64,000 nt of DNA from Stenotrophomonas maltophilia (lineage in GTDB: Bacteria; Pseudomonadota; Gammaproteobacteria; Xanthomonadales; Xanthomonadaceae). The stretch lies in assembly GCF_002799155.1 (NCBI RefSeq), contig NZ_NERD01000002.1, forward strand, positions 3,782,001 to 3,846,000, written 5' to 3'. Made by a program: the position numbers and the translations under genes. Positions 43,983-52,530 of the stretch are shown one piece after another. The notes below the pieces were generated by a model. It was not told the origin of the DNA and made no database searches. It worked only from the letters and a program-made list of their open reading frames with translations. Position 1 is the first letter of the stretch. Each line of letters opens with the position of its first letter.

Positions 43983-45401
43983 TCACATCAACGCATCGGC
44001 CAAGCGTGCGATGCCTTCGCGGCTGCGCCGCCACGTGGGGCGGCTGCGCCACTGCTGCAGGTCCAGCTGTCGTGACTCGCGCAGGTAGCCGTCCTCGATC
44101 GCGCACAGCTGCTGGACCAGCGCGCGGTCGTAGCAGATCAGGCCGATTTCGGCATTCAGCGCGAACGAGCGGATATCCATGTTGATCGAGCCGAGCACGG
44201 CGATGTCCTCGTCCACGCTCATGTGCTTGGCGTGCAGGAACTGGGGTTCGTACAGGGCGATGCGCACACCACAGCGCAGCAGCTCGTCGTAGTACGCCTC
44301 CTGCGCCCACGAAGTCAGCCGCTGGTTGTTGCTGGCCGACAGGATCAGCTGCACGTCCACGCCGGACAACGCCGCAATGCGCAAGGCGCTCAGCGTGGCT
44401 TCGTCGGGCACGAAGTACGGGGTGACCATCACCAGCCGGCGCCGTGCCAGGTGGATCAGCGCCGCCACCGCATCGCGTGCGTTGCTGTAGGGATAGGCCG
44501 GGCCGCTGGGCAGCAGCTGGGTGGCGATGTCGTCGCTCCACTCGGGCACATCGGCGATCACGTCCAGGCGCTGGCCGGTTTCCATGTACCAGTCGCTGGC
44601 AAATACGGCCTCCAGATGCGCGACCGCCGGGCCACGCACGCGCGCCACCAGCTCGCGGTTCGGGTGGCCGGGCACGAACTGCGGGCCCGCCAGGTTCTGC
44701 GAACCGACATAGGCCACTTCGTTGTCGATCACCGCGATCTTGCGGTGGTTGCGCAGGTCCATGCGCCCGCTGCGGCGCCAGCGCAGGCCACCGGGCAGCA
44801 TCGCGCGCACTTCGATGTCGCGCGCTTGCAGGCGCTTGCGGTAGGCGCGCAGGCCGCGCTTGGCACCGACCGCGTCGAGCAGCACGCGGCACTGCACGCC
44901 ACGTGCGGCCGCACGCTGCAATGCCTCGGCCACCGCCTCGCCCACCGCGTCATCGAACATCAGGTAGTACAGCAGGTGCACGCGGTCTTCGGCCTGATCG
45001 ATGTCGGCGATCAGCGTGTGCAGTGATTCGTCGTAGTCGGTCAGCAGGTCGACCGCGTTGCCATGCACCGGCATGAAGTCGCCTTGGCGCTGCACCAGCG
45101 GCACGATTTCGGCGCAGGCGGTGTCCGGCCGCGGGGTCCAGCGCAGGCGATGCTGCAGCGCCTGTTCCTCGCGGATGACCTGCGAGGCCTCGGCCTGGCG
45201 GCGGATGCGCTCACGCGACAGCCACGGGTGGCCGAACAACAGGTACAGCGGCAGGCCCAGCAGCGGCACGAAACCGACCAGCAGCAACCAGCTGCGCGCC
45301 GCACCAGGCGTGGTGCGGGTGGGGATCCAGCACAGCGCGACCAGCCGGATCAGCCAGTCGATCAGCAGCAGGTACGAACCCAGCAACCACTCGAACAGCA
45401 T
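43983..45401 (-). CDS. cls: Cardiolipin synthase
   Basis: 472 aa. Two N-terminal membrane segments (LLGSYLLLIDWLIRLVALCW; WLLLVGFVPLLGLPLYLLFG), then two phospholipase-D motifs: His219-x-Lys221-x4-Asp226 (RNHRKIAVID) and His390-x-Lys392-x4-Asp397 (LHAKHMSVDEDI). Makes cardiolipin from phosphatidylglycerol at the inner membrane. Start at the ATG at 45401; the extra 57 in-frame residues upstream run through SMAG repeats and the rpmG terminator. Confidence 0.92.
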   Translation of the reverse strand: MLFEWLLGSYLLLIDWLIRLVALCWIPTRTTPGAARSWLLLVGFVPLLGLPLYLLFGHPWLSRERIRRQAEASQVIREEQALQHRLRWTPRPDTACAEIVPLVQRQGDFMPVHGNAVDLLTDYDESLHTLIADIDQAEDRVHLLYYLMFDDAVGEAVAEALQRAAARGVQCRVLLDAVGAKRGLRAYRKRLQARDIEVRAMLPGGLRWRRSGRMDLRNHRKIAVIDNEVAYVGSQNLAGPQFVPGHPNRELVARVRGPAVAHLEAVFASDWYMETGQRLDVIADVPEWSDDIATQLLPSGPAYPYSNARDAVAALIHLARRRLVMVTPYFVPDEATLSALRIAALSGVDVQLILSASNNQRLTSWAQEAYYDELLRCGVRIALYEPQFLHAKHMSVDEDIAVLGSINMDIRSFALNAEIGLICYDRALVQQLCAIEDGYLRESRQLDLQQWRSRPTWRRSREGIARLADALM

Positions 45402-45448
45402 CGTGTCGCCCGTCGGGAGGTGATGGGCCATTCTGCCCACCGGCCTTT

Positions 45449-45471
45449 GTAGAGTCGAGCCGCGCTCGACT
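45449..45471 (+). repeat. SMAG/REP repeat
   Basis: GTAG head then AGTCGAGC / GCTCGACT with a 3-nt loop, upstream of the cardiolipin synthase gene. Confidence 0.8.
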
Positions 45472-45484
45472 GCCTTGAACCCGC

Positions 45485-45508
45485 GTGTCGACCACGGTCG
45501 GCACCCAC
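45485..45508 (+). repeat. SMAG-type hairpin, partly worn
   Basis: GTGTCGACCACGGTCGGCACCCACC; stem GTGTCGACC / GGTCGGCAC with a mismatch. Same subtype as the copies at 1915 and 49515. Confidence 0.65.
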
Positions 45509-45527
45509 CATCCGGATGCCAGACATG

Positions 45528-45552
45528 AAAAAACCCGCCACAAGGGCGGGTT
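45528..45552 (-). terminator. Rho-independent terminator of rpmG
   Basis: Minus strand: AACCCGCC / GGCGGGTT stem with loop CTTGT followed by TTTT. Thirty bases past the rpmG stop; also works as a plus-strand hairpin with a short T-run. Confidence 0.9.
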
Positions 45553-45581
45553 TCTTCGCGGGGACCAGCCATCCTTGCGGA

Positions 45582-45746
45582 TTACTTGATCTTGCCTTCC
45601 TTGTACAGGACGTGCTTGCGCACGACCGGATCGTACTTCAGGAATTCCATCTTCCCCGGGGTGTTCTTCTTGTTCTTGTCCGTGGTGTAGAAGTGGCCGG
45701 TACCGGCCGAGGAAATCATACGGACCTTATCGCGCTTGCCTGCCAT
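45582..45746 (-). CDS. rpmG: 50S ribosomal protein L33
   Basis: 54 aa, read directly from the [20 protein letters not shown].., then [17 protein letters not shown] and the ending LYKEGKIK. Basic, normal length for L33. Lies 13 bases after rpmB and ends in its own terminator. No zinc-binding CxxC pairs, so the zinc-free form. Confidence 0.97.
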   Translation of the reverse strand: MAGKRDKVRMISSAGTGHFYTTDKNKKNTPGKMEFLKYDPVVRKHVLYKEGKIK

Positions 45747-45759
45747 GATGCTTTACTCC

Positions 45760-45996
45760 TCAGACCTTTTCGCCGCGCGCACGCAGCTCAGCCAGAACGG
45801 AATCAATGCCGTTCTTGTCGATGGTGCGCAGTGCATGCGCGGAAACACGAAGCTTGACCCAGCGGTTCTCGCTGGCCACCCAGAAACGGCGCTCGTGCAG
45901 ATTCGGCAGGAAACGACGACGGGTCTTGTTGTTGGCGTGCGAGACGTTGTTACCCGTCTGCACTCGCTTGCCGGAAACCTGGCATACGCGGGACAT
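45760..45996 (-). CDS. rpmB: 50S ribosomal protein L28
   Basis: 78 aa. [20 protein letters not shown].. is the standard L28 start; ends [11 protein letters not shown]. First gene of the rpmB-rpmG operon. A promoter is visible 160-200 bases upstream, so the mRNA has a long leader. Confidence 0.98.
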   Translation of the reverse strand: MSRVCQVSGKRVQTGNNVSHANNKTRRRFLPNLHERRFWVASENRWVKLRVSAHALRTIDKNGIDSVLAELRARGEKV

Positions 45997-46163
45997 TGCG
46001 CACCTCGATAGTAGTAGTTGTCAGCCCGTAGCCCGGGAGACGGCGGCCTCGATGGTTGCCCACCACACGTCAAGAGAATCAAAGGGTTACGCTGGCGTTG
46101 GGCGGCCGGGGACGTGCTCCCGGGGGCGCCGCCCGGTAGAAAACCGGACACAGCGAGCCGCGC

Positions 46164-46192
46164 ATTATGCACGGGTTCAAGCACTTGCGCAA
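46164..46192 (-). promoter_or_regulatory. Predicted sigma-70 promoter of rpmB-rpmG
   Basis: Minus strand: -35 TTGCGC (46192-46187), 17-base spacer, -10 CATAAT (46169-46164). Predicted start near 46156 gives a ~160-base leader that includes a GC-rich palindromic stretch. Confidence 0.6.
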
Positions 46193-46277
46193 GTTACCCA
46201 CAGGCTGCGGCTGAACGCGACAGTGCCAGCCCTTCTCGCCAGCCTCCATACTGGCGCCGTCCACTGCGGAGCATTCC

Positions 46278-47492
46278 ATGCGGCTGCTGGCCCTGACCTA
46301 CGGAACCGAAGGCGATACACGCCCCCTGGCCATGCTCTGCCATGGCCTGATTGGCGCAGGCCACGAGGTGACACTGCTGGCCGACGGCGGCACCCTGGGC
46401 AGCGCGCGGGCGCTGAATGTGCCCCATGCGGCCCTGGAAGGTGACATCCATGACGAAGTGGTCGCACTGGTCTCGCGTGGCAACGGTGTCGCCGCCGCCA
46501 GTACCGGCCTGGCACGGATGGCGGTGCAGCATGTCAGTGGCTGGATGCGCCAGGCGGATGCGGCGGCCGAGGGTTGCGACGCGATTCTGACGGGTGGGCT
46601 GGCGGCCTTTGTCGGCATGAGCGTGGGCGAACACCGGGGTCTGCCGGTGATCGGCACCGGCATGATTCCGCTGACCCCGACGCGTGCCTTCCGCTCCCCG
46701 TTCCTGCCACCTGGACGATCGCCGGGCTGGTTGAACCGGGCCAGCTACGGTCTGGTCAACGGCCTGATCTGGCGACAGTTCCGCCGGCCGATCAACGAGG
46801 CCCGCAAGCAGCTGGGGCAATCGCCGCGCCGCTCGCTGTGGTCCGGCCTGCCGATGCTCTATGGCATCTCGCCACAGCTGCTGCCGCCACCGGCGGACTG
46901 GCCAGCCGACCACATCGTCTGTGGCCAATGGCGGCTTCCGGATGCCCCGTGGACACCCCCGGCCGGCCTGCAGGCTTTCCTCGATGCCGGCCCGCCGCCG
47001 GTCTACCTGGGTTTTGGCAGCATGACCGGCTTTGATCGCGATCGCGTGCTGCCGGCCTTGCTGCAGGCGCTGGCACCGCGGCGTGTCCTGCTGTTCCCCG
47101 GCTGGATGGGACTGCCTGCGATGACCTTGCCCGATTCGGTCTTCGTGCTCGGCCCGACGCCACACGAAGCACTGTTCCCGCATTGCGCACTCGCCATCCA
47201 CCATGGTGGCAGCGGCACTACGCATTCGGCCTGCCGCGCCGGCATTCCCTCGCTGGTGATGCCGTTCGCCGCGGATCAGTTCTTCTGGGCCGATCGCCTG
47301 TATCGATTGGGCGTGGCACCGGCACCGTTGTCACCGAAACGACTGGATGCAGCAACGCTGGCAGCAGCCATCGCCTTCGCTGAAACCGAAGCAACACGCG
47401 CACGCGCGGCGGCTCTGGGCGTAGCGATGGGCGATGAGGACGGGGTGGCAGGTGGCGTGGCAATGATCGAGCGCTGGTTGCGGCCGATGTAA
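46278..47492 (+). CDS. Family 1 (UDP-glucosyltransferase-like) glycosyltransferase
   Basis: 404 aa. N-terminal MRLLALTYGTEGDTRPLAML is the acceptor-domain start of the COG1819 group. The C-terminal half has the donor-binding motif HHGGSGTTHSACRAGIPSLV followed by PFAADQFFWADRL. Similar enzymes decorate lipids, sterols or secondary metabolites with sugars. No partner genes are adjacent; the start is convergent with rpmB's promoter region. Substrate unknown. Confidence 0.88.
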   Translation: MRLLALTYGTEGDTRPLAMLCHGLIGAGHEVTLLADGGTLGSARALNVPHAALEGDIHDEVVALVSRGNGVAAASTGLARMAVQHVSGWMRQADAAAEGCDAILTGGLAAFVGMSVGEHRGLPVIGTGMIPLTPTRAFRSPFLPPGRSPGWLNRASYGLVNGLIWRQFRRPINEARKQLGQSPRRSLWSGLPMLYGISPQLLPPPADWPADHIVCGQWRLPDAPWTPPAGLQAFLDAGPPPVYLGFGSMTGFDRDRVLPALLQALAPRRVLLFPGWMGLPAMTLPDSVFVLGPTPHEALFPHCALAIHHGGSGTTHSACRAGIPSLVMPFAADQFFWADRLYRLGVAPAPLSPKRLDAATLAAAIAFAETEATRARAAALGVAMGDEDGVAGGVAMIERWLRPM

Positions 47493-47505
47493 CAGCGGCC
47501 AGGCC

Positions 47506-48015
47506 TCAACGCAGGTGCGGAATCACCTGGGCCAGCAGATGGGCATCCTTCAGCGCGCCGTGCAGGCCCCGGTTGCCGGGAATGCGCAGGCGCTGCAGCA
47601 CATCGTCCAGCTTGTTGCCCTGGCCCGGCCAGCGCCCGCGCGCCAGCTTCAGGCTGCAGGTGATGCGGCAATGCTGGGCCAGCGTGCCGGGGATACCAGC
47701 CAGGCGCAGCTCGTTGTCCAGGAAGCCCACATCGAAGGTGGCGTTGTGCGCGACCATCTCGCTGCCGCGCAGGAAATCCAGCAGTTCAGCGGCCTTGCTG
47801 GAGAACAGTGGCTTGCCCACCAGCATCGCATCGCTGATGCCATGCACACGCTGCGCGCCCCAGTCGACCTTGCGCTGCGGCTGCAGGTAGGTGTGGAACT
47901 GACGGCCGCTGAGCTGGCCATCGATCAGTTCGACGGCACCGATTTCGATGACCCGGTGCCCCAGGCGGTAGGAGATGCCGGTGGTTTCGGTATCCAGTGC
48001 AACGATGCGGCTCAT
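47506..48015 (-). CDS. 3'-5' exonuclease of the DnaQ/exonuclease-domain family
   Basis: 169 aa. DEDD exonuclease motifs: Asp8-x-Glu10 in ALDTETTG, HNATFDVGFLDNE, and HGALKDAHLLA. Short single-domain form, so not the epsilon subunit of the main polymerase by itself, but related. Start at the ATG at 48015, which places the first motif at the usual distance; the in-frame extension to 48057 is discarded. Confidence 0.88.
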   Translation of the reverse strand: MSRIVALDTETTGISYRLGHRVIEIGAVELIDGQLSGRQFHTYLQPQRKVDWGAQRVHGISDAMLVGKPLFSSKAAELLDFLRGSEMVAHNATFDVGFLDNELRLAGIPGTLAQHCRITCSLKLARGRWPGQGNKLDDVLQRLRIPGNRGLHGALKDAHLLAQVIPHLR

Positions 48016-48070
48016 CAGGGACTGCGTTCTCCAGTACGTGCACGCGGATTTTCGCACGCGACCGATGCAC

Positions 48071-48964
48071 TCACCCCAGCGTTTCCACCGCCCAGTCGAT
48101 GAACACCCGCAGCCGTTGGCTCATGTGCCGGTTCGGCGGGAACATCACGTGCATCGGCATCGGCGGCAGCTGCCAGTCCTGCAGCACCGGCAGCAGCTCA
48201 CCGCGCGCCACGTGCGGATCGGCCATGTAGCTGGGCAGCGCGACCACGCCCAGGCCGGCCAGCGCAGCGGCCAGATAAGCGTTTCCATCATCGAAGCCGA
48301 CCGCGTAGCGGCCCTGCACCTCGGTGCGCTCATCGCCGCGCTGCGCACTGAACACCCGCGCCCGGCCACTGCGCGGGCTGAGGAAGCCAACCATGTGGTG
48401 ATCGGGCCCGTCCAGCGCGCGCGGGTCGGCAGGCAACCCGAAGCGCTGCACATAGCCCGGGCTGGCGTGGAAACCGATCGGCAGCGCAGCCAACGGCCGT
48501 GCCACCAGCGCCGGGTCGGCCGGGGTACCGCCGCGGATCACGCAGTCGACGTTGTCGGCGATGACATCGACCTCGCGGTCGCTGACGCCGATGTCCAGCT
48601 GGATCTCCGGGTAGCGCGCCTGGAAATCCGGCAACGCCGGCACCAGCCGCAACCGCGCGTACGGCCCCGGCACATCCACGCGCAGGCGTCCGCGCGGTTG
48701 GGTGGCCGCGTCGCCCAGCCCGCCCTCCACCTCTTCCAGCTCGGCCAGCAGGCGGGCGATGCGTGGGTAATAGGCCGCGCCGTCGGCGGTGACGCTGACC
48801 CGCCGGGTGGTGCGGTTGAGCAGGCGCAGCCGCAGGTGCGCCTCCAGTTGCTGCACCAGCTGGGTTGCCGTGGTACGGCTGATCTGCAGGGTCTGCGCGG
48901 CGCGGGTGAAGCTGCCGGTTTCCACCACGCGGGCAAAGGCCCGCATCGCCTCGAAACGGTCCAT
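48071..48964 (-). CDS. LysR-family transcriptional regulator
   Basis: 297 aa. N-terminal winged helix: MDRFEAMRAFARVVETGSFT.., RAAQTLQISRTTATQLVQQL, then the substrate-binding domain (~90-297). Divergent from the Rid-family gene with 108 bases between starts, the usual layout for a LysR regulator controlling its neighbour. Effector unknown. Confidence 0.93.
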   Translation of the reverse strand: MDRFEAMRAFARVVETGSFTRAAQTLQISRTTATQLVQQLEAHLRLRLLNRTTRRVSVTADGAAYYPRIARLLAELEEVEGGLGDAATQPRGRLRVDVPGPYARLRLVPALPDFQARYPEIQLDIGVSDREVDVIADNVDCVIRGGTPADPALVARPLAALPIGFHASPGYVQRFGLPADPRALDGPDHHMVGFLSPRSGRARVFSAQRGDERTEVQGRYAVGFDDGNAYLAAALAGLGVVALPSYMADPHVARGELLPVLQDWQLPPMPMHVMFPPNRHMSQRLRVFIDWAVETLG

Positions 48965-49072
48965 GGCGGGCCATGATTGTTTGGGATTGGCAATCAATCT
49001 AGGCCGATCATCGCGGTTTATCCAGACAGCGGCGACGAGGAGGATGGCATTTTCTCCCACGGGATCTTCCCC

Positions 49073-49474
49073 ATGTCACAGCGAGATGTCGTTTTCCCCG
49101 CCGGGCGCCAGGCCCTGTACGAACGCAACCGCTACTCGCCGGCGATCCGTTCCAATGGCTTCCTGTTCGTTTCCGGCCAGGTCGGCAGCCGCGAGGACGG
49201 CTCGCCCGAGCCGGATTTCGAAACCCAGGTGCGCCGCGCCTTCGAGAACCTCAACGCGGTGCTGGCCGCCGCCGGCTGCACCTTCGATGACGTGGTCGAC
49301 GTGACCGTGTTCCTGGTCGATCCGGAAACGAACTTCGAGAAGGCCTGGGCGATCGTGCCCGGGTATTGGGGCGAGGCGCCGCACCCGACCCTGACCGGTA
49401 TCGGCGTGACCTGGCTGTATGGGTTCCAGTTCGAGATCAAGGTGATCGCGAAGCTGCCCGCAGACCGGCGGTAG
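49073..49474 (+). CDS. Rid (YjgF/YER057c/UK114) family protein
   Basis: 133 aa. Rid fold: GFLFVSGQVGSREDGS, DFETQVRRAFENLNAVLAAA, DVVDVTVFLVDPE and the ending FEIKVIAKL. The arginine that RidA uses to deaminate imines (in its PARxxVxV stretch) is not seen; the segment reads PTLTGIGVTWLYG, so this is a non-RidA Rid subgroup. Start at the ATG at 49073. Its TAG stop (49472-49474) is part of the GTAG head of a SMAG repeat. Confidence 0.87.
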   Translation: MSQRDVVFPAGRQALYERNRYSPAIRSNGFLFVSGQVGSREDGSPEPDFETQVRRAFENLNAVLAAAGCTFDDVVDVTVFLVDPETNFEKAWAIVPGYWGEAPHPTLTGIGVTWLYGFQFEIKVIAKLPADRR

Positions 49475-49492
49475 TGCCGGCCGCTGGCCGGC
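49471..49492 (+). repeat. SMAG/REP repeat overlapping the Rid gene stop codon
   Basis: GTAG (49471-49474) then TGCCGGCC / GGCCGGC. The TAG of the head is the stop of the Rid-family gene. Confidence 0.85.
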
Positions 49493-49514
49493 GATGTGTC
49501 GGGGGTCGAAAAGC

Positions 49515-49539
49515 GTGTCGACCAAGGTCGACACCCACC
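49515..49539 (+). repeat. SMAG-type hairpin
   Basis: GTGTCGACC AA GGTCGACAC followed by CCACC: a perfect 9-bp stem without a clear GTAG head. Confidence 0.75.
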
Positions 49540-49672
49540 AGAGCAGAAGTTCAGCACCCACCAAGGCAGAAGGAGGCCCCCAAGTCGCCCACCTGAACGG
49601 GAGATTCCGACGGATTCCCGAGGTGGCCATTGATATTGTATCCGGCGAAAACCGCTTGCTAGCCTCCCCTCC

Positions 49673-50008
49673 ATGCGCCGGATCACCCGCCAACTGCGTA
49701 CGTACCTGATGATGCTGCTGATGGCGGCATTCGTGGTCGTGCCGGTGGCCGACGCACTGGTGTGTGCGGTGGAACCGCATGCCAGCAGCGCCCATGTCGA
49801 GTCCCTGGCGGACGATGCAGGCGACGACAGCGACAGCAAGCACACCGGTGCCTGCACGCATAACCACTGCCATCACTCCACGCTGAGCCTGCCAGCAAAT
49901 GATTTCGCCGTCTTCGGTACGCCACTGCCGGCGCGCTGGATGAATGCCGGCGACGTGGCGACCTATGCGGTCGCCCAGGATGAATTGACACGTCCCCCCC
50001 GGGCGTGA
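49673..50008 (+). CDS. Small exported His/Cys-rich protein leading the metal-efflux operon (CzcI-like)
   Basis: 111 aa. Signal peptide-like N-terminus (LRTYLMMLLMAAFVVVPVADA) and a metal-binding-like cluster HTGACTHNHCHH near residue 57-68. It lies 56 bases before the outer-membrane-channel gene of the efflux operon. CzcI, a small exported His-rich protein, sits at the same place in Cupriavidus; similarity outside the cluster is too weak to be sure. May sense or hold Zn/Co/Cd in the periplasm. Confidence 0.7.
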   Translation: MRRITRQLRTYLMMLLMAAFVVVPVADALVCAVEPHASSAHVESLADDAGDDSDSKHTGACTHNHCHHSTLSLPANDFAVFGTPLPARWMNAGDVATYAVAQDELTRPPRA

Positions 50009-50064
50009 GTTGAGCGCGTCCCGCAATCGCGGGCTCCCGTTTCACTCACAACCGGAATCCCCCT

Positions 50065-51318
50065 ATGTCGATCCTGACACCTCGGTCGCCGCGCGCGGCC
50101 GGGCTGGTCGTCGCCGTGTTGCTGGGCCTGGCCCCGGCGGCTTCGGTGATGGCGCAAGCCGCCCCTTCCTACGACACCCTGCTTGAACGCCTGGACCAGC
50201 TGCCCGGCACCCGCGTCGGTACGGCGCTGGCCGAGGCGGCCGACGCGCGCGCCGACCAGGCCCGTGCGTTGCCCAACCCTTCTCTCTCCTACTCGGCCGA
50301 GAACGCCTGGGGCACCGGCTCCTATGGCGGCATGGGCAAGGCCGATACCGTACTCACCCTGTCCCAGCCGCTGGAGGTCTGGGGCCAGCGTGGCGCGCGT
50401 GTCCGTGCCGCCCGTGCCGAGGCACAGGCCGCCAACCTGCGTGGTGCCCAAAGCCGCAGCGACGTGGCCAGCCAGCTGGCGGTGGTCTACGCACAGGCGG
50501 AAAGTGCACTGCGCCGCTATTCCCTGGCCGAAGAGGCGCTGACCCTTACCCGCGATGACGCCAACGCCGTCAACGCGATGGTCAAGCAGGGGCGCGAACC
50601 GCAACTGCGCGCGGTGCAGGCGCAGAGCGAAGTGGCCAACGCCAGCGCCGCGCTGGATGAGGCGCAGGCGTTCCGCGACGCCGCGCTGGCACGCCTCGTC
50701 GGTGCCGCGCTGCTGGATACGCCGGTGCAGTCGATCGACAACAGCCTGCTCGACCGTGCACCGCCGCTGCCACGGGGTGCGACCGATGTGGCGCTGGCGG
50801 TACGCATCGCCGAAGCCGAAGCCGATGCGGCCGGCAAGCTGGTCGACGTGGAGCGCAAGCGCGCCCTGCCCGATCTCAGCGTCACCGCCGCGCAGACCCG
50901 CTTCCGCGAAGGCGGCGAGCGTGCCTACACCCTCGGGGTCAGCCTCAGTATCCCGCTGTTCGACCGCAACCGCGGTGGCATCCGCGCCGCCAATGCCGAC
51001 CAGCGCGCGGCCGAGGCACGCCTGGACCAGCAGCGCCGCGACAGCGAGGCCGCACGCCTTGCCGCCGTGGCCGGGCTGAAGGCCGCCGGCAGCCGTACCC
51101 GGGCCGCCGATGAAAGCGTGGCCGCCGCCGAGGAGGCGTATCGCCTGGCCCGTGTCGGCTTCGACGCCGGACGCATCTCGCAGCTGGAACTGCGCAGCAC
51201 GCGCAGCGCCCTCATCGCCGCCCGCGGCACTGCCGTGGACGCGCGCCTGTCGCGCGTCGGCGCGGAAATCGATCTTGCCCGCCTTGAAGGGCGCGCGCCT
51301 TTTGTGGAGGCCCCATGA
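50065..51318 (+). CDS. czcC: Outer-membrane channel of a heavy-metal RND efflux system (CzcC type)
   Basis: 417 aa, TolC-like. Signal peptide (LVVAVLLGLAPAASVMA), then two outer-membrane-efflux halves with long helices (RADQARALPNPSLSYSAEN; RQRRDSEAARLAAVAGLKAA-type heptads). Forms the outer-membrane exit of the CzcCBA complex. GGAATCC precedes the ATG at 50065. Overlaps the next gene by four bases. Confidence 0.87.
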   Translation: MSILTPRSPRAAGLVVAVLLGLAPAASVMAQAAPSYDTLLERLDQLPGTRVGTALAEAADARADQARALPNPSLSYSAENAWGTGSYGGMGKADTVLTLSQPLEVWGQRGARVRAARAEAQAANLRGAQSRSDVASQLAVVYAQAESALRRYSLAEEALTLTRDDANAVNAMVKQGREPQLRAVQAQSEVANASAALDEAQAFRDAALARLVGAALLDTPVQSIDNSLLDRAPPLPRGATDVALAVRIAEAEADAAGKLVDVERKRALPDLSVTAAQTRFREGGERAYTLGVSLSIPLFDRNRGGIRAANADQRAAEARLDQQRRDSEAARLAAVAGLKAAGSRTRAADESVAAAEEAYRLARVGFDAGRISQLELRSTRSALIAARGTAVDARLSRVGAEIDLARLEGRAPFVEAP

Positions 51319-52520
51319 CTCTCTCCCGTACTTTCACGCTGATCGGCGCCGTGCTGCTGGCCGTGCTGTTGGCCGGTTGCGCTGGCAACGCGCAGACACC
51401 TGCAAATGAAGACCCCGCCGCGGCCAAGGCGGGCGCCGACGATGGCCATGGCCACGCGACCGACAGCAAGGAAGCCAAGGCCGAATCCGCGAAGGCACCC
51501 CCCGATGCGGATGAGGGTGTCGTGCAGTTGACCCCTGAGCAGATCAAGGCGTCCGGTATCGAAGTGGTCGCGATCGGTCGCGGTGGCGGTGGCTCCACGC
51601 GCCTGTCCGGCCGGGTCGAACCGTCGGTGGGCGCCCGCGCCTCGGTCGCCTCCACGGTGACCGGTCGCGTCGAGCGCGTGCTGGTCGCGCCGGGCACCGC
51701 GGTGAAGCAGAACCAGGCGCTGGCCATCGTGGTCAGTGGCGAGGCCGCGGTGTTCCGCGCCAATGCGCTGGCCGCCTCGGCCGAAGCCGAAGCCGCGCGC
51801 CTGGCCTATGGCCGCGACAAGGCGCTGGTCGACCAGGGCGTGGTCGCCCGCCAGGAACTGGAGGCCTCGCGCGCCCGCTCGCTGGCGGCACAGGCCCAGG
51901 CCGCCGCCGCGCAGGCCCAGGCCGCTGCCAACGGGGCACCCGATGCCAACGGCCGCGTGCGCATCACCAGTCCGGTGGCCGGCATCGTCGGCAACGTGCA
52001 GGTCACCCCGGGCGGCGTAGTCGCCGCCGGCAGTGCGGTGGCCGATGTCGCCGACCCGTCGATGAACGAACTGGTGTTCACCGCGCCGCCCGCGCTGGCC
52101 GCACAGGTCACGCCCGGCATGAAGCTGGAAGTGAGCGTGCCCGGTGGCAGTTTCACCGCCACCGTTACCGGTTCGGCCGCCGACGTGCGCCAGCAGGGCG
52201 GCGTCGCGGTGATCCGCGCCGCGCCGGTGGACGCTTCGCTGCCGCCGGCCGGTTCGCCGGTTTCGGCGGTGGTGGTCACCGAAGGCCAGGACGGTTCGCT
52301 CAGCGTGCCCGCCGATGCGGTGCAGAACGTTGATGGCAGCAGCGCGGTGTTCGTCGCCGTCGATGGCGGCTTCAAGGCGCAGCCGGTGCTGGCCGGGCGC
52401 CGTGCCGGCGACCGCATCGAGATCCTCGGTGGCCTGACCGGCAACGAGCGCATCGTCGGTGCCAACGCCTTCCTGCTCAAGGCCGAACTGGCCAAGGGCG
52501 AAGCCGAGCACGGCCACTGA
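51315..52520 (+). CDS. czcB: Periplasmic adaptor (membrane fusion protein) of a heavy-metal RND efflux system (CzcB type)
   Basis: 401 aa. Lipoprotein signal with Cys22 (LLAGCAGN), His-rich linker (DDGHGHATDSKE), then the membrane-fusion pattern: VASTVTGRVERVLVAPGTAV, a coiled coil, and VRITSPVAGIVGNVQVTPG. Ends in a His (EAEHGH). Links CzcA and CzcC across the periplasm. ATG overlaps the czcC stop. Confidence 0.9.
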   Translation: MTLSRTFTLIGAVLLAVLLAGCAGNAQTPANEDPAAAKAGADDGHGHATDSKEAKAESAKAPPDADEGVVQLTPEQIKASGIEVVAIGRGGGGSTRLSGRVEPSVGARASVASTVTGRVERVLVAPGTAVKQNQALAIVVSGEAAVFRANALAASAEAEAARLAYGRDKALVDQGVVARQELEASRARSLAAQAQAAAAQAQAAANGAPDANGRVRITSPVAGIVGNVQVTPGGVVAAGSAVADVADPSMNELVFTAPPALAAQVTPGMKLEVSVPGGSFTATVTGSAADVRQQGGVAVIRAAPVDASLPPAGSPVSAVVVTEGQDGSLSVPADAVQNVDGSSAVFVAVDGGFKAQPVLAGRRAGDRIEILGGLTGNERIVGANAFLLKAELAKGEAEHGH

Positions 52521-52530
52521 GGAGGCGACC

